DNA of 58,904 nt from Myxococcales bacterium (GCA_024640845.1 JAHEEE010000016.1:1-58904), one strand, 5' to 3'; shown: positions 48,961 to 58,717, counted from the stretch's first letter. The notes: a model not told the origin generated them from the letters alone. Numbers and translations are program-made.

Positions 48961-51333
48961 ATGCGGCTGCTGTGCCTCCTTCTATTCGCTTTGTGGATCG
49001 TCCCCGCATCTCTAGATGCCCAACCTGGCAAGCCCGTCGTGCGAGTGGCCACAGTCCTGGACGGGCCATCGCCGGTGTTTCATGCCGCGATCGACGCTCT
49101 GCGCGATGAGATCCAGCTTCAGCTCTCGGATCGGTTCAGCGTCGAGCTCGTCGAGCTCCCGATCGCACCCAATTGGACCGCCGAACGCGTCGAGACCCTG
49201 CTCGACATGGCCTATTCCGACCCGAGCATCACCGCGGTGTTCGGCTTTGGCCACCTCACCATCCAGGCCGTCGCCAAGCGTAAGAACCTGCCGAAGCCCA
49301 CCATTTTGCCATACGTCGTCGAAGCTCGGCGCCAGGGTCTGCCGAAACGAGACGACGCGAGTGGTGTGAGGAACCTGACGTACATCACCGAGAAGTTCGA
49401 CGTCTCCGATGAGGCAGCCTATCTCCGGAAGGTCGCCGGCAGCAAGGAGCCCGTCGTGCTCGCGGAGCGGTCCCAAGCAGGTGTGGTCTCCACCATCATG
49501 CAGAACGAGACGCTTCGGGTCGTCGTTGCAGACCCCAACGTCGAAGCATTGATGGCGGCGATCCCATCGACCGCCGACGGCGTCGTTCTCTCGCCGATGA
49601 GGCAGCTCAGCCTCGAAGATCGCGAGCGACTCATGTCGCTCATCACGCGCCGACGCCTGGCCAACATCGCCGTCGATCCCTCCTGGCTGGAGCAGGGCGC
49701 GCTGATGTCCGTTCGCTCCCCCAACGGCTACAATCGCCGTGCGCAGCGCGCCGCGCTCAACCTCGACTTGATCCTCGAGGGTCGACCTGCCTCTCGAATC
49801 AACGTCGACTTCGAAGAGCGCCTAGAGCTGCAAATCAACATGGAGGCCGCCCGGGCCATCGGAGTTCGGCCCGACTATGAAGTCTTGATCGAGGCCGAGC
49901 TGACGCACGAAGACGAAGGTCTCGAAGACAATCGCATCGAAATGGCGAGCGCGATGATGGAAGCGGTCGATCGGAACTTGGACCTCGAGGTGTCGCGGAA
50001 GTTCGTCGAGGCCGGGGAAGAGGGTGTCAAACGCGAGCGCAGCGGGCTGATCATTCAATCCGAGGCTCGAACCGGGCTGACCATCCGGGACCCGAACCGC
50101 GTCCCGCCAGCCGGATTCACGGCCCAACGCCAAGCGTCGACGGTCGTGCGAGCGACTCAGAGCCTTTACTCCGCGGAGGCGTGGAAGCGGTTCCGGTCGC
50201 GCCAACTGAGCCAAGAAGGCCGACAATACGGCTACTTCGTCGACGTCCTCGACGTGATGCTCGAGACGGGCATTGCGTACGTCGCGATACTTCGTGCCAA
50301 GGCCCAGGAGCGAATACAACGCCAGAACGTCCGGCTTACGCGCGAGTACTTGGAGCTCGCGCGCATTCGCCTCGAAATAGGCGTCGCCACCGCAAGTGAG
50401 CTCTACCGCTGGCGCGCGCAGCTCGCGAGGAATCAGCAAGACGTGATCAACGCGCGGGCAAGGGTCGGACAATCGACCGTCGAGCTCAATCGAGCGCTCA
50501 ATCGGCCCCTCGAACAACCCATCGCGCCGGTCGACCTTCCGGTCGATGATCTCGGCCGCACGGTTCCTCCGAAGGACCCGATATCCAAGTACATGGCCGA
50601 TCCCTGGTCGTTCAGGCTGCTGCGGGATTTCATGGTCCGTGAGGGCCTTAGGAACTCTCCGGCTGTGCGTCAGATCGAGGCAAACAGGGATGCGGAGGTG
50701 CGCACCAACCGAGGCCTGAAACAGGAGCTTTGGCTTCCGGAGTTCTTCATCGAAGGCAGGGGTCAGCACGACTATTGGGTCGACGGAAAGGGCGCAGAGA
50801 CGCCACCCGAGCTGGCCGCGATTGGGTTCCCGGAGTTCAACAAGGGGACCTGGGAAGCGGGCGGCTTTGCTTCCATTCCACTCTCTCGAGGCGGCGAGGG
50901 TATTGCCGCCGTGCGTGAGTCGGCGCGCCTGGTCGAGCGGCTCAGCGCCGAGTATTCACGCGTCGACCAGCTCGTCGACACCGGGGTGAGGACCGAGCTC
51001 TACAGCGCCAGCGCGGCGCTTGCGGCAGTCGGCCTGACGCGCAAGGAAGCGGAGGCGGCCAGTGACAACCTCGAGCTCGTCGTCGACCTCTACCGGCGCG
51101 GAAAGGTCGACATCATTCGTTTGGTGGATGCGCAGACCCAGGCCCTCGTCGCAAACCTTGGCGCGGCGAACGCGGCCTACGACTACGTGCTGGCGCTTCT
51201 GTTCGTCAATCGCGAGATCAGTCACTTCCGAAACCTCGACGACGAAGAAGCGAAACTCGACTTCGAACGCAGGCTGAACGAGTTCGTGCTGTCCGCAGAC
51301 GCAGCGCAGTCGAATGCGCCTCCCCCTCCATAG
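48961..51333 (+). CDS. fusion of a periplasmic substrate-binding domain to a TolC-type channel
   Basis: A 790-residue protein. A signal peptide (about 1-20) precedes a type I-like ABC substrate-binding domain (about 25-306, KPVVRVATVLDGPSPVFHAA, ITAVFGFGHLTIQAV, and at its end SRINVDFEERLELQINMEAARAIGV, like the TrpX/ABC_sub_bind family tail INxxxAxxLGL). From about 320 to 775 it is a TolC/OEP outer-membrane efflux protein, with GVATASELYRWRAQLARNQQ and RGKVDIIRLVDAQTQALV marking the two half repeats. The frame upstream of 48961 is shadow of the adaptor gene. The RND pump it faces lacks its own TolC, so this fusion is the likely outer channel. Confidence 0.87.
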   Translation: MRLLCLLLFALWIVPASLDAQPGKPVVRVATVLDGPSPVFHAAIDALRDEIQLQLSDRFSVELVELPIAPNWTAERVETLLDMAYSDPSITAVFGFGHLTIQAVAKRKNLPKPTILPYVVEARRQGLPKRDDASGVRNLTYITEKFDVSDEAAYLRKVAGSKEPVVLAERSQAGVVSTIMQNETLRVVVADPNVEALMAAIPSTADGVVLSPMRQLSLEDRERLMSLITRRRLANIAVDPSWLEQGALMSVRSPNGYNRRAQRAALNLDLILEGRPASRINVDFEERLELQINMEAARAIGVRPDYEVLIEAELTHEDEGLEDNRIEMASAMMEAVDRNLDLEVSRKFVEAGEEGVKRERSGLIIQSEARTGLTIRDPNRVPPAGFTAQRQASTVVRATQSLYSAEAWKRFRSRQLSQEGRQYGYFVDVLDVMLETGIAYVAILRAKAQERIQRQNVRLTREYLELARIRLEIGVATASELYRWRAQLARNQQDVINARARVGQSTVELNRALNRPLEQPIAPVDLPVDDLGRTVPPKDPISKYMADPWSFRLLRDFMVREGLRNSPAVRQIEANRDAEVRTNRGLKQELWLPEFFIEGRGQHDYWVDGKGAETPPELAAIGFPEFNKGTWEAGGFASIPLSRGGEGIAAVRESARLVERLSAEYSRVDQLVDTGVRTELYSASAALAAVGLTRKEAEAASDNLELVVDLYRRGKVDIIRLVDAQTQALVANLGAANAAYDYVLALLFVNREISHFRNLDDEEAKLDFERRLNEFVLSADAAQSNAPPPP

Positions 51334-51360
51334 GCATCCCGGGAAAGAGGGCAGCCCCCT

Positions 51361-53652
51361 GTGAACGAGGGTAAATCGAGTTGGCGCGGAGTACGCCAAC
51401 GCCTAATCTTCCGGCCAGTGGCATCAACAGAAAAGGGAGGGGAACGCCGGCATCTCGGCCTGACGGCGGCCACCGGTGTGGGCGTGGGGGCCATCGTCGG
51501 TGGCGGTATCCTCGTGCTCGCGGGCGCTGCGTTTCGAGAGACCGGACCGAGCACGATCCTCGCCTTCGCCGTCAACGGCTTCGTCGCGTTGATGACGGCA
51601 TTGAGCTTCGCGGAGATGTCCTCCATGTTCCCCGAGTCGGGCGGCGCGTACACCTTTGCCAAGAAGGTGCTCACCGTCCGTGCTGCATTCGGCGTCGGCT
51701 GGGTGCTCTGGTTCGCATATATCGTGGCCGGCGTCCTCTACGCCCTCGGCTTCGCGGAGTACGCCACTCTCGCCATCGGGGAGGCGCTCGAAGCGACGTC
51801 CGGCGGTGCGCCGGCGTGGCTCTATCGGCGCCCTACGCTCAGTGCGTTGGCCGTCGGCGCGATGGGCGCCTACAGCATCTTGCTGATCCGCAGGAGCAAG
51901 GGCGGTGGTCAGTTCGAGACGGTCGGCAAGCTAATTGTGTTCGCCGTGCTGCTCGTTCTCGGCACATGGGCGTTCGCCACATCTCCTTCCGGAACGACGC
52001 GCGAGGGTCTCACACCGTTTTTTGAAGAGGGCACCACCGGGCTCCTGACCGCCATGGGTTTCACCTTCATCGCGCTCCAGGGCTTTGATCTCATCGCCAC
52101 CGTGGGCGGCGAGGTGAAGGACCCGGAGCGAAACATTCCTCGCGCCATGCTGACCTCACTCGGCATCGCGCTAGCGGTCTATCTCCCGCTGCTGTTCTTC
52201 ATCACGACAGTCGGCACCGAACCGGGTCAGAGCATTTCGGACATGAGCCGGGCGCGCCCGGCCACGGTGATGGCAGACGCCGCGTACCACTTCGGCGGCG
52301 TCTTCGGCTATTGGCTGGTGATCGTCGCCGCGGTTCTCTCCACCCTCTCGGCGCTCTCCGCCAACGTTCTCGCCGCGAGCCGCATCGCGCTGCAAATGGC
52401 GAGCGATCGCACCCTGCCAAGGGTGCTTCAACAACGCCACAGCACGCTTGGCACGCCGGTCATGGCGATCTACGCCACAGCGCTGGCGATGGGCTTCATC
52501 TTGCTGATGGTGCCCAACGTGTCCGCAGCGGGCGCAGCGGCCAGCTTGATCTTCTTGATTTCTTTTGCACTCGTGCACTGGACGAGCCTGCTCGCGCGCC
52601 GACGCACGCAGATCAAAGCTCCATTCCAAACGCCGTACTTCCCCGCCGTGCCGATCACCGGAGGGCTCGCGTGCGCGCTGCTAGCCGCCTATCAAGCCGT
52701 AGCCGTGCCCGGCGCCGGCGGCATCGCCGCGGTGTGGTTGGGCCTTGGCGTGATCCTCTACTACGGCCTCTTCGCCGGCCGCGCCCAGGCCCTCGACGCG
52801 TTTACCGAAGCCCTCGATCCACGGCTCGGCGTGCTCCGCGGACGAAGCCCGCTGGTGTTGGTCCCAGTCGCCAACCCCGCAAGCGCAGTCGGCATGGTCA
52901 CGTTGGCAAACGCGCTCGCCATGCCCGTGGTCGGGCGCGTCATACTGCTGACGGTGGTGCGGCGCCCTAGCGACTTTTCCGCGGCAGAAGCCGAAACCAC
53001 CAAGGCGCTCGCGGACGCCACCGATGTCGTCGGCCAGGCGATGCGGGCATCGTTGAGCGCCGGTCATACCCCTGAGGCGCTGATGACCCTCGCCTACGAC
53101 CCGTGGAAAGAAATCGCGCGCGTAGCGCAAGCGCGCGGCTGCGAGAGCTTGCTGATCGGTTTCTCGTCGCTCGAGGGACAAGGCAACGTCGAACACATCG
53201 AGCAGCTGTTGAACGACGTCGACTGCGACGTGGTCGCCCTGCGAGCCCCGAAAGATTGGTCGCTCACGTCGGGAACGCGCATCATCGTCCCGGTCGGCGG
53301 CCGGGGCAACCACGACGAGCTAAGGGCCCGCCTGCTCGGAAGCCTCGGCCGAGCGGGATGCACGAACGTCCGCTTCGTACAGGTTACGGACGAAGCCATG
53401 CCTCCAAACCTGAAGCGGCACCGCGAACGCGAGCTCCGCATGTTCGCAGAAGAAGAAAGCTTCGGCGTACCTCAGGTGGCGCTCATCGAGTCAGACGACA
53501 TGGTGCGCGCCCTCGCCGAAGAGGCCGGCCCGAAGGACCTGATCATCCTCGGGTTACGGCATGAGCGACACAAGCGGCTTTTTAGTAAATTGGCGCTGCA
53601 GGTCGCCCGGCGAACGGAGGCCGCGACTCTGATGATCAGCCGTAGGACCTAA
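51361..53652 (+). CDS. APC-family amino-acid-type permease with two UspA-like C-terminal domains
   Basis: A 763-residue protein. N-terminal APC transporter (about 30-460, LGLTAATGVGVGAIVGGGILVLAG, ALSFAEMSSMFPESGGAYTF), with about 12 helices and a GxG-type first helix break. Two universal-stress-protein-like domains follow (about 480-620, PLVLVPVANPASAVGMVTLA; 630-760, TRIIVPVGGRGNHDELRARLL...). APC-UspA fusions are a known architecture and may sense nucleotides or energy state. GTG start 27 bp after the previous stop. Substrate unknown. Confidence 0.9.
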   Translation: MNEGKSSWRGVRQRLIFRPVASTEKGGERRHLGLTAATGVGVGAIVGGGILVLAGAAFRETGPSTILAFAVNGFVALMTALSFAEMSSMFPESGGAYTFAKKVLTVRAAFGVGWVLWFAYIVAGVLYALGFAEYATLAIGEALEATSGGAPAWLYRRPTLSALAVGAMGAYSILLIRRSKGGGQFETVGKLIVFAVLLVLGTWAFATSPSGTTREGLTPFFEEGTTGLLTAMGFTFIALQGFDLIATVGGEVKDPERNIPRAMLTSLGIALAVYLPLLFFITTVGTEPGQSISDMSRARPATVMADAAYHFGGVFGYWLVIVAAVLSTLSALSANVLAASRIALQMASDRTLPRVLQQRHSTLGTPVMAIYATALAMGFILLMVPNVSAAGAAASLIFLISFALVHWTSLLARRRTQIKAPFQTPYFPAVPITGGLACALLAAYQAVAVPGAGGIAAVWLGLGVILYYGLFAGRAQALDAFTEALDPRLGVLRGRSPLVLVPVANPASAVGMVTLANALAMPVVGRVILLTVVRRPSDFSAAEAETTKALADATDVVGQAMRASLSAGHTPEALMTLAYDPWKEIARVAQARGCESLLIGFSSLEGQGNVEHIEQLLNDVDCDVVALRAPKDWSLTSGTRIIVPVGGRGNHDELRARLLGSLGRAGCTNVRFVQVTDEAMPPNLKRHRERELRMFAEEESFGVPQVALIESDDMVRALAEEAGPKDLIILGLRHERHKRLFSKLALQVARRTEAATLMISRRT

Positions 53653-53718
53653 GCAGCGGCAGCGAACCGCGTGTTTTGGCGATTGGGCTCGCAAGTAACT
53701 TGAAACGAATTCCCTCAG

Positions 53719-53792
53719 CGCGCCCGGAGGGATTCGAACCCCCGACCATCGGCTTAGAAGGCCACCGCTCTATCCAGCTGAGCTACGGGCGC
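53719..53792 (-). tRNA. tRNA-Arg (anticodon TCT)
   Basis: Minus-strand cloverleaf: acceptor GCGCCCG/CGGGCGC, D arm GCTC/GAGC, anticodon loop CTTCTAA (anticodon TCT), T arm CGGGG-GTTCGAAT-type loop-CCTCC, discriminator G; 74 nt without encoded CCA. It stands alone between the APC permease gene and the GMC gene. No repeated 3' fragment of it was seen. Confidence 0.93.
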
Positions 53793-53855
53793 GTTTCGTC
53801 GGTGCTTAGCACGACTACGCTGGCAGTGGCACTCACGCGGACGCTGGCGCTGCCG

Positions 53856-55481
53856 TCAGGCCGTCGGATTTCCCAGAATCAAGTCGGCTGCTCGTTCCGC
53901 CACCGCCACGGTCGGCGCATGCGTATTTCCCGACGGCAGCAACGGGAAGATCGACGCGTCCGCGATGCGCAGGTTCGCGATGCCGTGCACCCTGAGCTCG
54001 TTGTCGACCACGGCCGTCGGATCGTCGGCGGGGCCCATCTTCGACGAGCCGACCGGGTGATATACGCTCATCGCTTCTCGTCGCCAGAACTCGAGGATCT
54101 CTTCGTCGGTCTGCACCGAGTCCCCTGGCAGGATCTCGTAGGTTCGGTGCGGCGCGAACGCTTCGGATTGGTAGATCCTGCGCTGCAGCTTGAAGCCCTC
54201 GATCGCAAGCTGCCGATCGTGGTCGGTCGAAAGGTAGTTGTGGATGATCTTCGGAAAGTCCTTCGGGTCCGTGCTGCGCGCATGCACGCTCCCGCGCGAG
54301 GTCGGGCGAACGGTGCAAACCGTCGAGTTCACGCCTGGGTCAGGAGTCGCAACCATCTTGCCATTTTCATCCATCCCGCCGGCGCCCGGCGTGAAATGGA
54401 TCTGAAGGATGGGACGCTCGGCCCCCTCATTCGGCACGAAACCGCCAACGTTGCAGGCCGGCATCGTTAGAGGCCCCTTCTTCGTGAAGATGTACTTGAG
54501 CACGGCCAATAGAACCTTTGGGAACTTCCCGTCCTCCGACAAACACTGCTTGGTCTTCACACCCTGCTGCACCCAGACCTGTAAATGGTCTTGCAGATTC
54601 TCGCCGACGCCCGGGAGCGCGTGCTGAACCTCGACCCCGAGCTCGCCAAGCACCTCTGGGTTGCCGATTCCGGAGAGCTCGAGGAGAGGCGGCGTATTGT
54701 AGGTGCCGGCTGAAAGTACGACCTCGCGGGCGGCGGTCGCCTGATGGACGTTGCCCTTCTTGTCCCGGTACTCGACCCCAACCGCCTTCTTGCCTTCGAG
54801 CAACACTCGCATCACCAGCGCGTGCGTCTCGATCGTCAGGTTCGGGCGCTGCTTCACCTCGGCGCTCAAGAAGGCATCGGCAGAGCTCCAGCGCTTCCCA
54901 CCCTTCATGTTCACCTGGACATACCCAATGCCCTCTTGGGTCTCGCCATTGATGTCGTCGTTGCGAGGGATCCCGCAACTCACGGCGGCTTCGATATACG
55001 CCTCGCTAATCGGGTACTGCATCTGGACGTGCGTGACGTTCAGCTCGCCACCCTTGGCGTGGTACTCGTTTGCGGGCCCGGCGTCGTAGTTCTCCGACTT
55101 CTTGAAGTACGGAAGCATGTTCGCGTACGACCAACCTTCGCATCCCCGAAGCGCACCCCAATCGTCGTAGTCCTGTCGCTGTCCGCGCATGTAGACCATT
55201 CCGTTGATCGAGCTGCAACCGCCGAGCACGCGTCCCCTCACCACGCTCATCTCGCGGTTGTTCAGCTCTGGCTCAGGCTCGGTCTTGTAAAGGTTGGTCG
55301 TCTTTGCGTCGTACATCAGCTGAGTGAAGCCGATCGGCATCTTGATCAGCGGGTTGTTGTCCTTCCCGCCCGCTTCGAGAAGCAGCACGCGCGTCGAGGG
55401 GTCCCGAGACAGGCGGTTCGCGAGGCAACAACCAGCGGAGCCGGCGCCCACGACGATGAAATCAAAGGCTCGTTCAGGCAT
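53856..55481 (-). CDS. GMC-type oxidoreductase, choline-dehydrogenase-like
   Basis: About 541 residues: FAD motif GAGSAG (12-17), LLLEAGGKDNNPLI, the GMC signature VRGRVLGGCSSINGMVYMRGQ and SAGTYNTPPLLELSGIG, and C-terminal catalytic His in MSVYHPVGSSKMG with a second His in SGNTHAPTV (Asn in many relatives). This is the choline dehydrogenase/alcohol oxidase branch; the natural alcohol is unknown. Start ATG 55481; an upstream M at 55502 is possible. It shares a 132-bp divergent region with pdxH. Confidence 0.93.
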   Translation of the reverse strand: MPERAFDFIVVGAGSAGCCLANRLSRDPSTRVLLLEAGGKDNNPLIKMPIGFTQLMYDAKTTNLYKTEPEPELNNREMSVVRGRVLGGCSSINGMVYMRGQRQDYDDWGALRGCEGWSYANMLPYFKKSENYDAGPANEYHAKGGELNVTHVQMQYPISEAYIEAAVSCGIPRNDDINGETQEGIGYVQVNMKGGKRWSSADAFLSAEVKQRPNLTIETHALVMRVLLEGKKAVGVEYRDKKGNVHQATAAREVVLSAGTYNTPPLLELSGIGNPEVLGELGVEVQHALPGVGENLQDHLQVWVQQGVKTKQCLSEDGKFPKVLLAVLKYIFTKKGPLTMPACNVGGFVPNEGAERPILQIHFTPGAGGMDENGKMVATPDPGVNSTVCTVRPTSRGSVHARSTDPKDFPKIIHNYLSTDHDRQLAIEGFKLQRRIYQSEAFAPHRTYEILPGDSVQTDEEILEFWRREAMSVYHPVGSSKMGPADDPTAVVDNELRVHGIANLRIADASIFPLLPSGNTHAPTVAVAERAADLILGNPTA

Positions 55482-55613
55482 GGAATCGAGTTGTCGTACC
55501 ACAGCGCCGCCTTAAGACAACAAAGAGTAAAGTAAGGGCGGGGAAGCTCTGAAACGGGGCGAAAAGCCCGGTGTTCCCGCTTGCAGCGAGGTAGGCGGGG
55601 CGTAGGCTGGCGC

Positions 55614-56264
55614 ATGAGCGACGGCCCCCCCATCGATCAGATGCGCCGAGAATACCACCGCGGCCCCCTCGAGCGCGATGACTTGGACGCGGATCCGATC
55701 TCCCAGTTCGAACGATGGTTCGAAGAGGCGCGTGAGCGGGTGAAGGACGCCGAGCCCAACGCCATGACCCTGGCCACGGTCGACTCGAATGGCGCTCCCG
55801 GCGCCCGCACGGTGTTGCTCAAGTACTTCGATCAAAGCGGGTTTGTGTTCTTCACGAACCTCGAGAGCCGAAAGGCCTCGCACATCGAGCACAACCCGTC
55901 GGTCGCCCTTCTCTTTTGGTGGCCCCTGCTCGAACGGCAGATCGAGATCACCGGCGTCGCCGAGCGCATCTCGAGCGCGGAAGCCGCCAAGTATTTCATG
56001 ACCCGGCCGCGTGGCAGCCAACTCGGTGCTTGGGTGTCTGACCAGTCGCGCGTCCTCACCTCGCGCAAAGCGCTGGAGATCAAGCTCGGCGAGATGAAGC
56101 GCAAGTTCGCCGACGGGGAGGTGCCACTCCCCAAGTTCTGGGGCGGCTACCGTGTCACGCCGAAGACCATCGAGTTCTGGCAAGGCCAACCCGACCGTCT
56201 CCACGATCGCTTCCAGTACGTCCGCGAAGGCACCGGCTGGCGGATCCAACGGCTCTCCCCATGA
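55614..56264 (+). CDS. pdxH: pyridoxamine 5'-phosphate oxidase
   Basis: A 216-residue PdxH, normal length: MRREYHRGPLERDDLDADPISQFERWF, NAMTLATVDSNGAPGARTVLLKYFD, FTNLESRKASHI, and C-terminal RVTPKTIEFWQGQPDRLHDR with FRYVREG-like QYVREGTGWRIQRLSP, all hallmarks. FMN-dependent; it makes PLP from PNP/PMP with O2. ATG 55614 gives the family N-terminus; the longer frame to 55581 is ignored. It ends 8 bp before the convergent crotonase gene. Confidence 0.97.
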   Translation: MSDGPPIDQMRREYHRGPLERDDLDADPISQFERWFEEARERVKDAEPNAMTLATVDSNGAPGARTVLLKYFDQSGFVFFTNLESRKASHIEHNPSVALLFWWPLLERQIEITGVAERISSAEAAKYFMTRPRGSQLGAWVSDQSRVLTSRKALEIKLGEMKRKFADGEVPLPKFWGGYRVTPKTIEFWQGQPDRLHDRFQYVREGTGWRIQRLSP

Positions 56265-56271
56265 GGAAGAC

Positions 56272-57039
56272 TCAGGGGTTGGGGTTGCGGATTCGCTTCC
56301 CGATGTAGCGCGTTCCCTGTTGCATCGATTCAGGATCCTCGAGCGCGCCGAGAAGCGCATCGGCGTCGTTGCGCGCGTCGAAGGTAGCCGCCCGGATCCC
56401 GACGAGCTGCTGCTTCGTGACGCGAAGCACATAGCGGGACTTGGCGGCGACGCTCTGCGCCAACGCGGCAAGCTCGTCTTGGAGCTCATCCCGAGGCACG
56501 ACGCGGCTGATCAACCCGGCGTGAAGCGCCTCTTCTGCGCCAAATGGCCGGCAGCTCAACACCAGATCGGCCGCCAAGGTCTCGCCAACCAAGCGAACGA
56601 CCCAGTCCATACCGCCCCATGCGAGTGGGATCCCGGCGTCGAGCTCGGGGATCATGAATCGCGCGTCGTCGGCCCCGATCCGAATGTCGCACGCGGCCGC
56701 GAGGACCATACCGCCTCCGACGCAATGGCCGCGAATCCCAGCGATTGTGATTTGGGGAAGCTCGGCGATGGCGTTGGTTGCGCGGCGACCCAAGTCGGCG
56801 GTCCCACGAGGATCGGAACCGCGGAACGCGGTTAGAAAGGCTGGAAGGTCAGCACCAGCCGAAAACGACTTCCCCGCGCCTTGGAATCGAACGACTTTGA
56901 TCGTGTCGTCGCTCGCAATAGTCGCGCACGCCTCGACGAGCTCGCTCAGCATTCTGGGCGAGAGCGCGTTGAGCACATCCGGGCGATCGAAGAGCACCCG
57001 CGCGACTCCGTCCGCGGAGGATACGGTCAGTCCGGACAT
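56272..57039 (-). CDS. enoyl-CoA hydratase/isomerase (crotonase) family protein
   Basis: A 255-residue crotonase: GKSFSAGADLPAFLTAF (oxyanion/CoA site), GHCVGGGMVLAAACDIRIGADDARFMIPELDAGIPLAWGG. The Glu in PEL (equivalent to Glu164 of rat hydratase) is present, but the Glu usually in GGGCELA is replaced (GGGMVLA), so canonical hydration is doubtful; isomerase or other crotonase chemistry is more likely. ATG 57039 is chosen over the longer frame (57087) to match the family N-terminus. Divergent from the reductase gene. Confidence 0.88.
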   Translation of the reverse strand: MSGLTVSSADGVARVLFDRPDVLNALSPRMLSELVEACATIASDDTIKVVRFQGAGKSFSAGADLPAFLTAFRGSDPRGTADLGRRATNAIAELPQITIAGIRGHCVGGGMVLAAACDIRIGADDARFMIPELDAGIPLAWGGMDWVVRLVGETLAADLVLSCRPFGAEEALHAGLISRVVPRDELQDELAALAQSVAAKSRYVLRVTKQQLVGIRAATFDARNDADALLGALEDPESMQQGTRYIGKRIRNPNP

Positions 57040-57112
57040 TGCCCCTCTATTAGCGGAAGGACGAGACGTCTGTCCAACTCCTTCCACCCGTATGTGGTAG
57101 AACCCCCGGGCG

Positions 57113-58171
57113 ATGCCTGGCCGAATTGTCGTTTACGGTTCGTATGGATACACCGGCGATCTGATCGCGCGTTTTGCAAAGGAAAGCGGTATCGATGTCG
57201 TTCTATCCGGCCGCAACCTCGAGCGCCTGCGCCAACAAGCGACGCGCTACGGTTTCGAGCTGGCACCCGCCGACCTGTCGGACGCATCCTCGATCCGAAA
57301 GGTGCTTCGCGACGCTGACGTCGTCATCCACTGCGCGGGCCCGTTCGCCGACACCTACGAAGCAATGGCGGAGGCCTGCCTCGACACCGGCACCCACTAT
57401 ACCGACATCACGGGCGAGGCCGAGGTCTACGAGGGCCTCTGGGCGCTCGACGCCCGAGCGAAACGCGCAGGTATCATGCTGCTCCCTGGAACCGGCTTCG
57501 ATGTCGTGCCTTCGGATTGCCTCGCCGCGCATCTGAAGTCCCGCTGCTCCGATGCGACGCACCTAGAGCTGGCCTTTCGAGGTCTCGGCGGCGGGGTGTC
57601 CCACGGTACCGCCAAGACGATGGCGAAGAACATCCATCGCGGCGGCTTGATTCGGCGCGATGGCGAGCTGGTATCGGTGCCCGCGGCATGGAAGACCCGC
57701 ATGATCGACTTCGGTGACGGACGACCGGTGCACTGCATGGTGATCCCCTGGGGTGACGTCGTGACCGCCTACCGGAGCACGGAGATTCCGAACATCATGG
57801 TCTACATGATGTTCCCCGCAGGTCCGGCCCGCATCCTCCGGCTTGCGCGGCCGCTGCTGCCTCTCTTGGGAACGCGCCCCATACAGAACCTGATGAAGAA
57901 GCGGATCGAAGCCGGGCCCGCCGGACCCGATGACCAAACCCGCGCCGCCGCTCGAAACGAGCTTTGGGGCGAAGCGCGTAATGCGGCGGGACATGCTGTG
58001 GTCGCTCGGCTGTCGACGCCGGAGGGCTACACCTTGACCGCGCGCATGTCGCTTCTAATCGCCAACAAGGTATGCAATGGCGAGCACAAGCCGGGCTTTC
58101 AAACGCCCTCTACGGCTTACGGCGAAGACCTAATTCTCGAGTTGGCAGGCACCGAAAGACACGACGGCTAG
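57113..58171 (+). CDS. saccharopine-dehydrogenase-like NAD(P)-dependent reductase (trans-acting enoyl reductase type)
   Basis: A 352-residue protein: Rossmann motif GSYGYTGDLIARFA (9-22), VVLSGRNLERLRQQA, VIHCAGPFADTYEAMAEACLDTGTHYTDITGE, TGFDVVPSDCLAAHL. This matches the saccharopine-dehydrogenase N-terminal family including mycobacterial trans-acting enoyl reductases of polyketide-lipid synthesis. A hydrophobic stretch near 245-270 (RILRLARPLLPLLG) suggests membrane association. With the crotonase it may serve fatty-acyl chemistry. Substrate open. Confidence 0.9.
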   Translation: MPGRIVVYGSYGYTGDLIARFAKESGIDVVLSGRNLERLRQQATRYGFELAPADLSDASSIRKVLRDADVVIHCAGPFADTYEAMAEACLDTGTHYTDITGEAEVYEGLWALDARAKRAGIMLLPGTGFDVVPSDCLAAHLKSRCSDATHLELAFRGLGGGVSHGTAKTMAKNIHRGGLIRRDGELVSVPAAWKTRMIDFGDGRPVHCMVIPWGDVVTAYRSTEIPNIMVYMMFPAGPARILRLARPLLPLLGTRPIQNLMKKRIEAGPAGPDDQTRAAARNELWGEARNAAGHAVVARLSTPEGYTLTARMSLLIANKVCNGEHKPGFQTPSTAYGEDLILELAGTERHDG

Positions 58172-58255
58172 CGACATGCTAACAAGGACGCTGAAGGGCA
58201 CTGCGGACGTCATCAGGGTCGTTGCGATCGATTCCGATACCGCTTCCAACGTGGT

Positions 58256-58702
58256 ATGGTGCCAGCCATGATTCCAGATGAAGCGGTCGCATACGCATTG
58301 GCAGCCTGGAAGCGCTTCGACGAGAACGTTTCCGGTGACCTGGTGCGCGCGGTTGCTGGTGCGTTCGTCTTGGTCGCTGCCTGCGACGGTGAGCTAAGCA
58401 AGTCTGAGGCGAATCGATTTCTCGAGGCCCTCGGCGCGAAGGCCGATCACCTCTCGGCGCTTGATTTCGACGCGCTGTCCCGGACCTTCCTTGACCTATC
58501 GGAGGCGATGATTTCCGATCCCGTCGACGGAAAGCGGTTGGCGCTGGCAAACGTGGCCCGCGTCAAGGAAACCCGCGAGCACGCCGAGCTGGTCGCGGGA
58601 GCGGCAAGAATTGCCGCGTTCGCCGACGGTCGGATCGAGGCGGTCGAAGAGAAGGTGATGCACGACATTCAGAGCGAGCTGGGTCTGAAATCACCAAAAT
58701 AG
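58256..58702 (+). CDS. TerB-like (tellurite-resistance-type) protein
   Basis: A 148-residue all-helical, acidic protein: VRAVAGAFVLVAACDGELSKSEANRFLEALG, then VARVKETREHAELVAGAARIAAFADGRIEAVEEKVMHDI. The repeated AACDGELSKSE / AFADGRIEAVEE pattern with conserved Asp-Gly is that of TerB/TerB-like domains, which bind metal at a helical bundle and occur in stress and vesicle-associated systems. ATG 58256 or 58268. No other ter genes in the window, so the role is unclear. Confidence 0.8.
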   Translation: MVPAMIPDEAVAYALAAWKRFDENVSGDLVRAVAGAFVLVAACDGELSKSEANRFLEALGAKADHLSALDFDALSRTFLDLSEAMISDPVDGKRLALANVARVKETREHAELVAGAARIAAFADGRIEAVEEKVMHDIQSELGLKSPK

Positions 58703-58717
58703 AACCGGGAGGCAATC

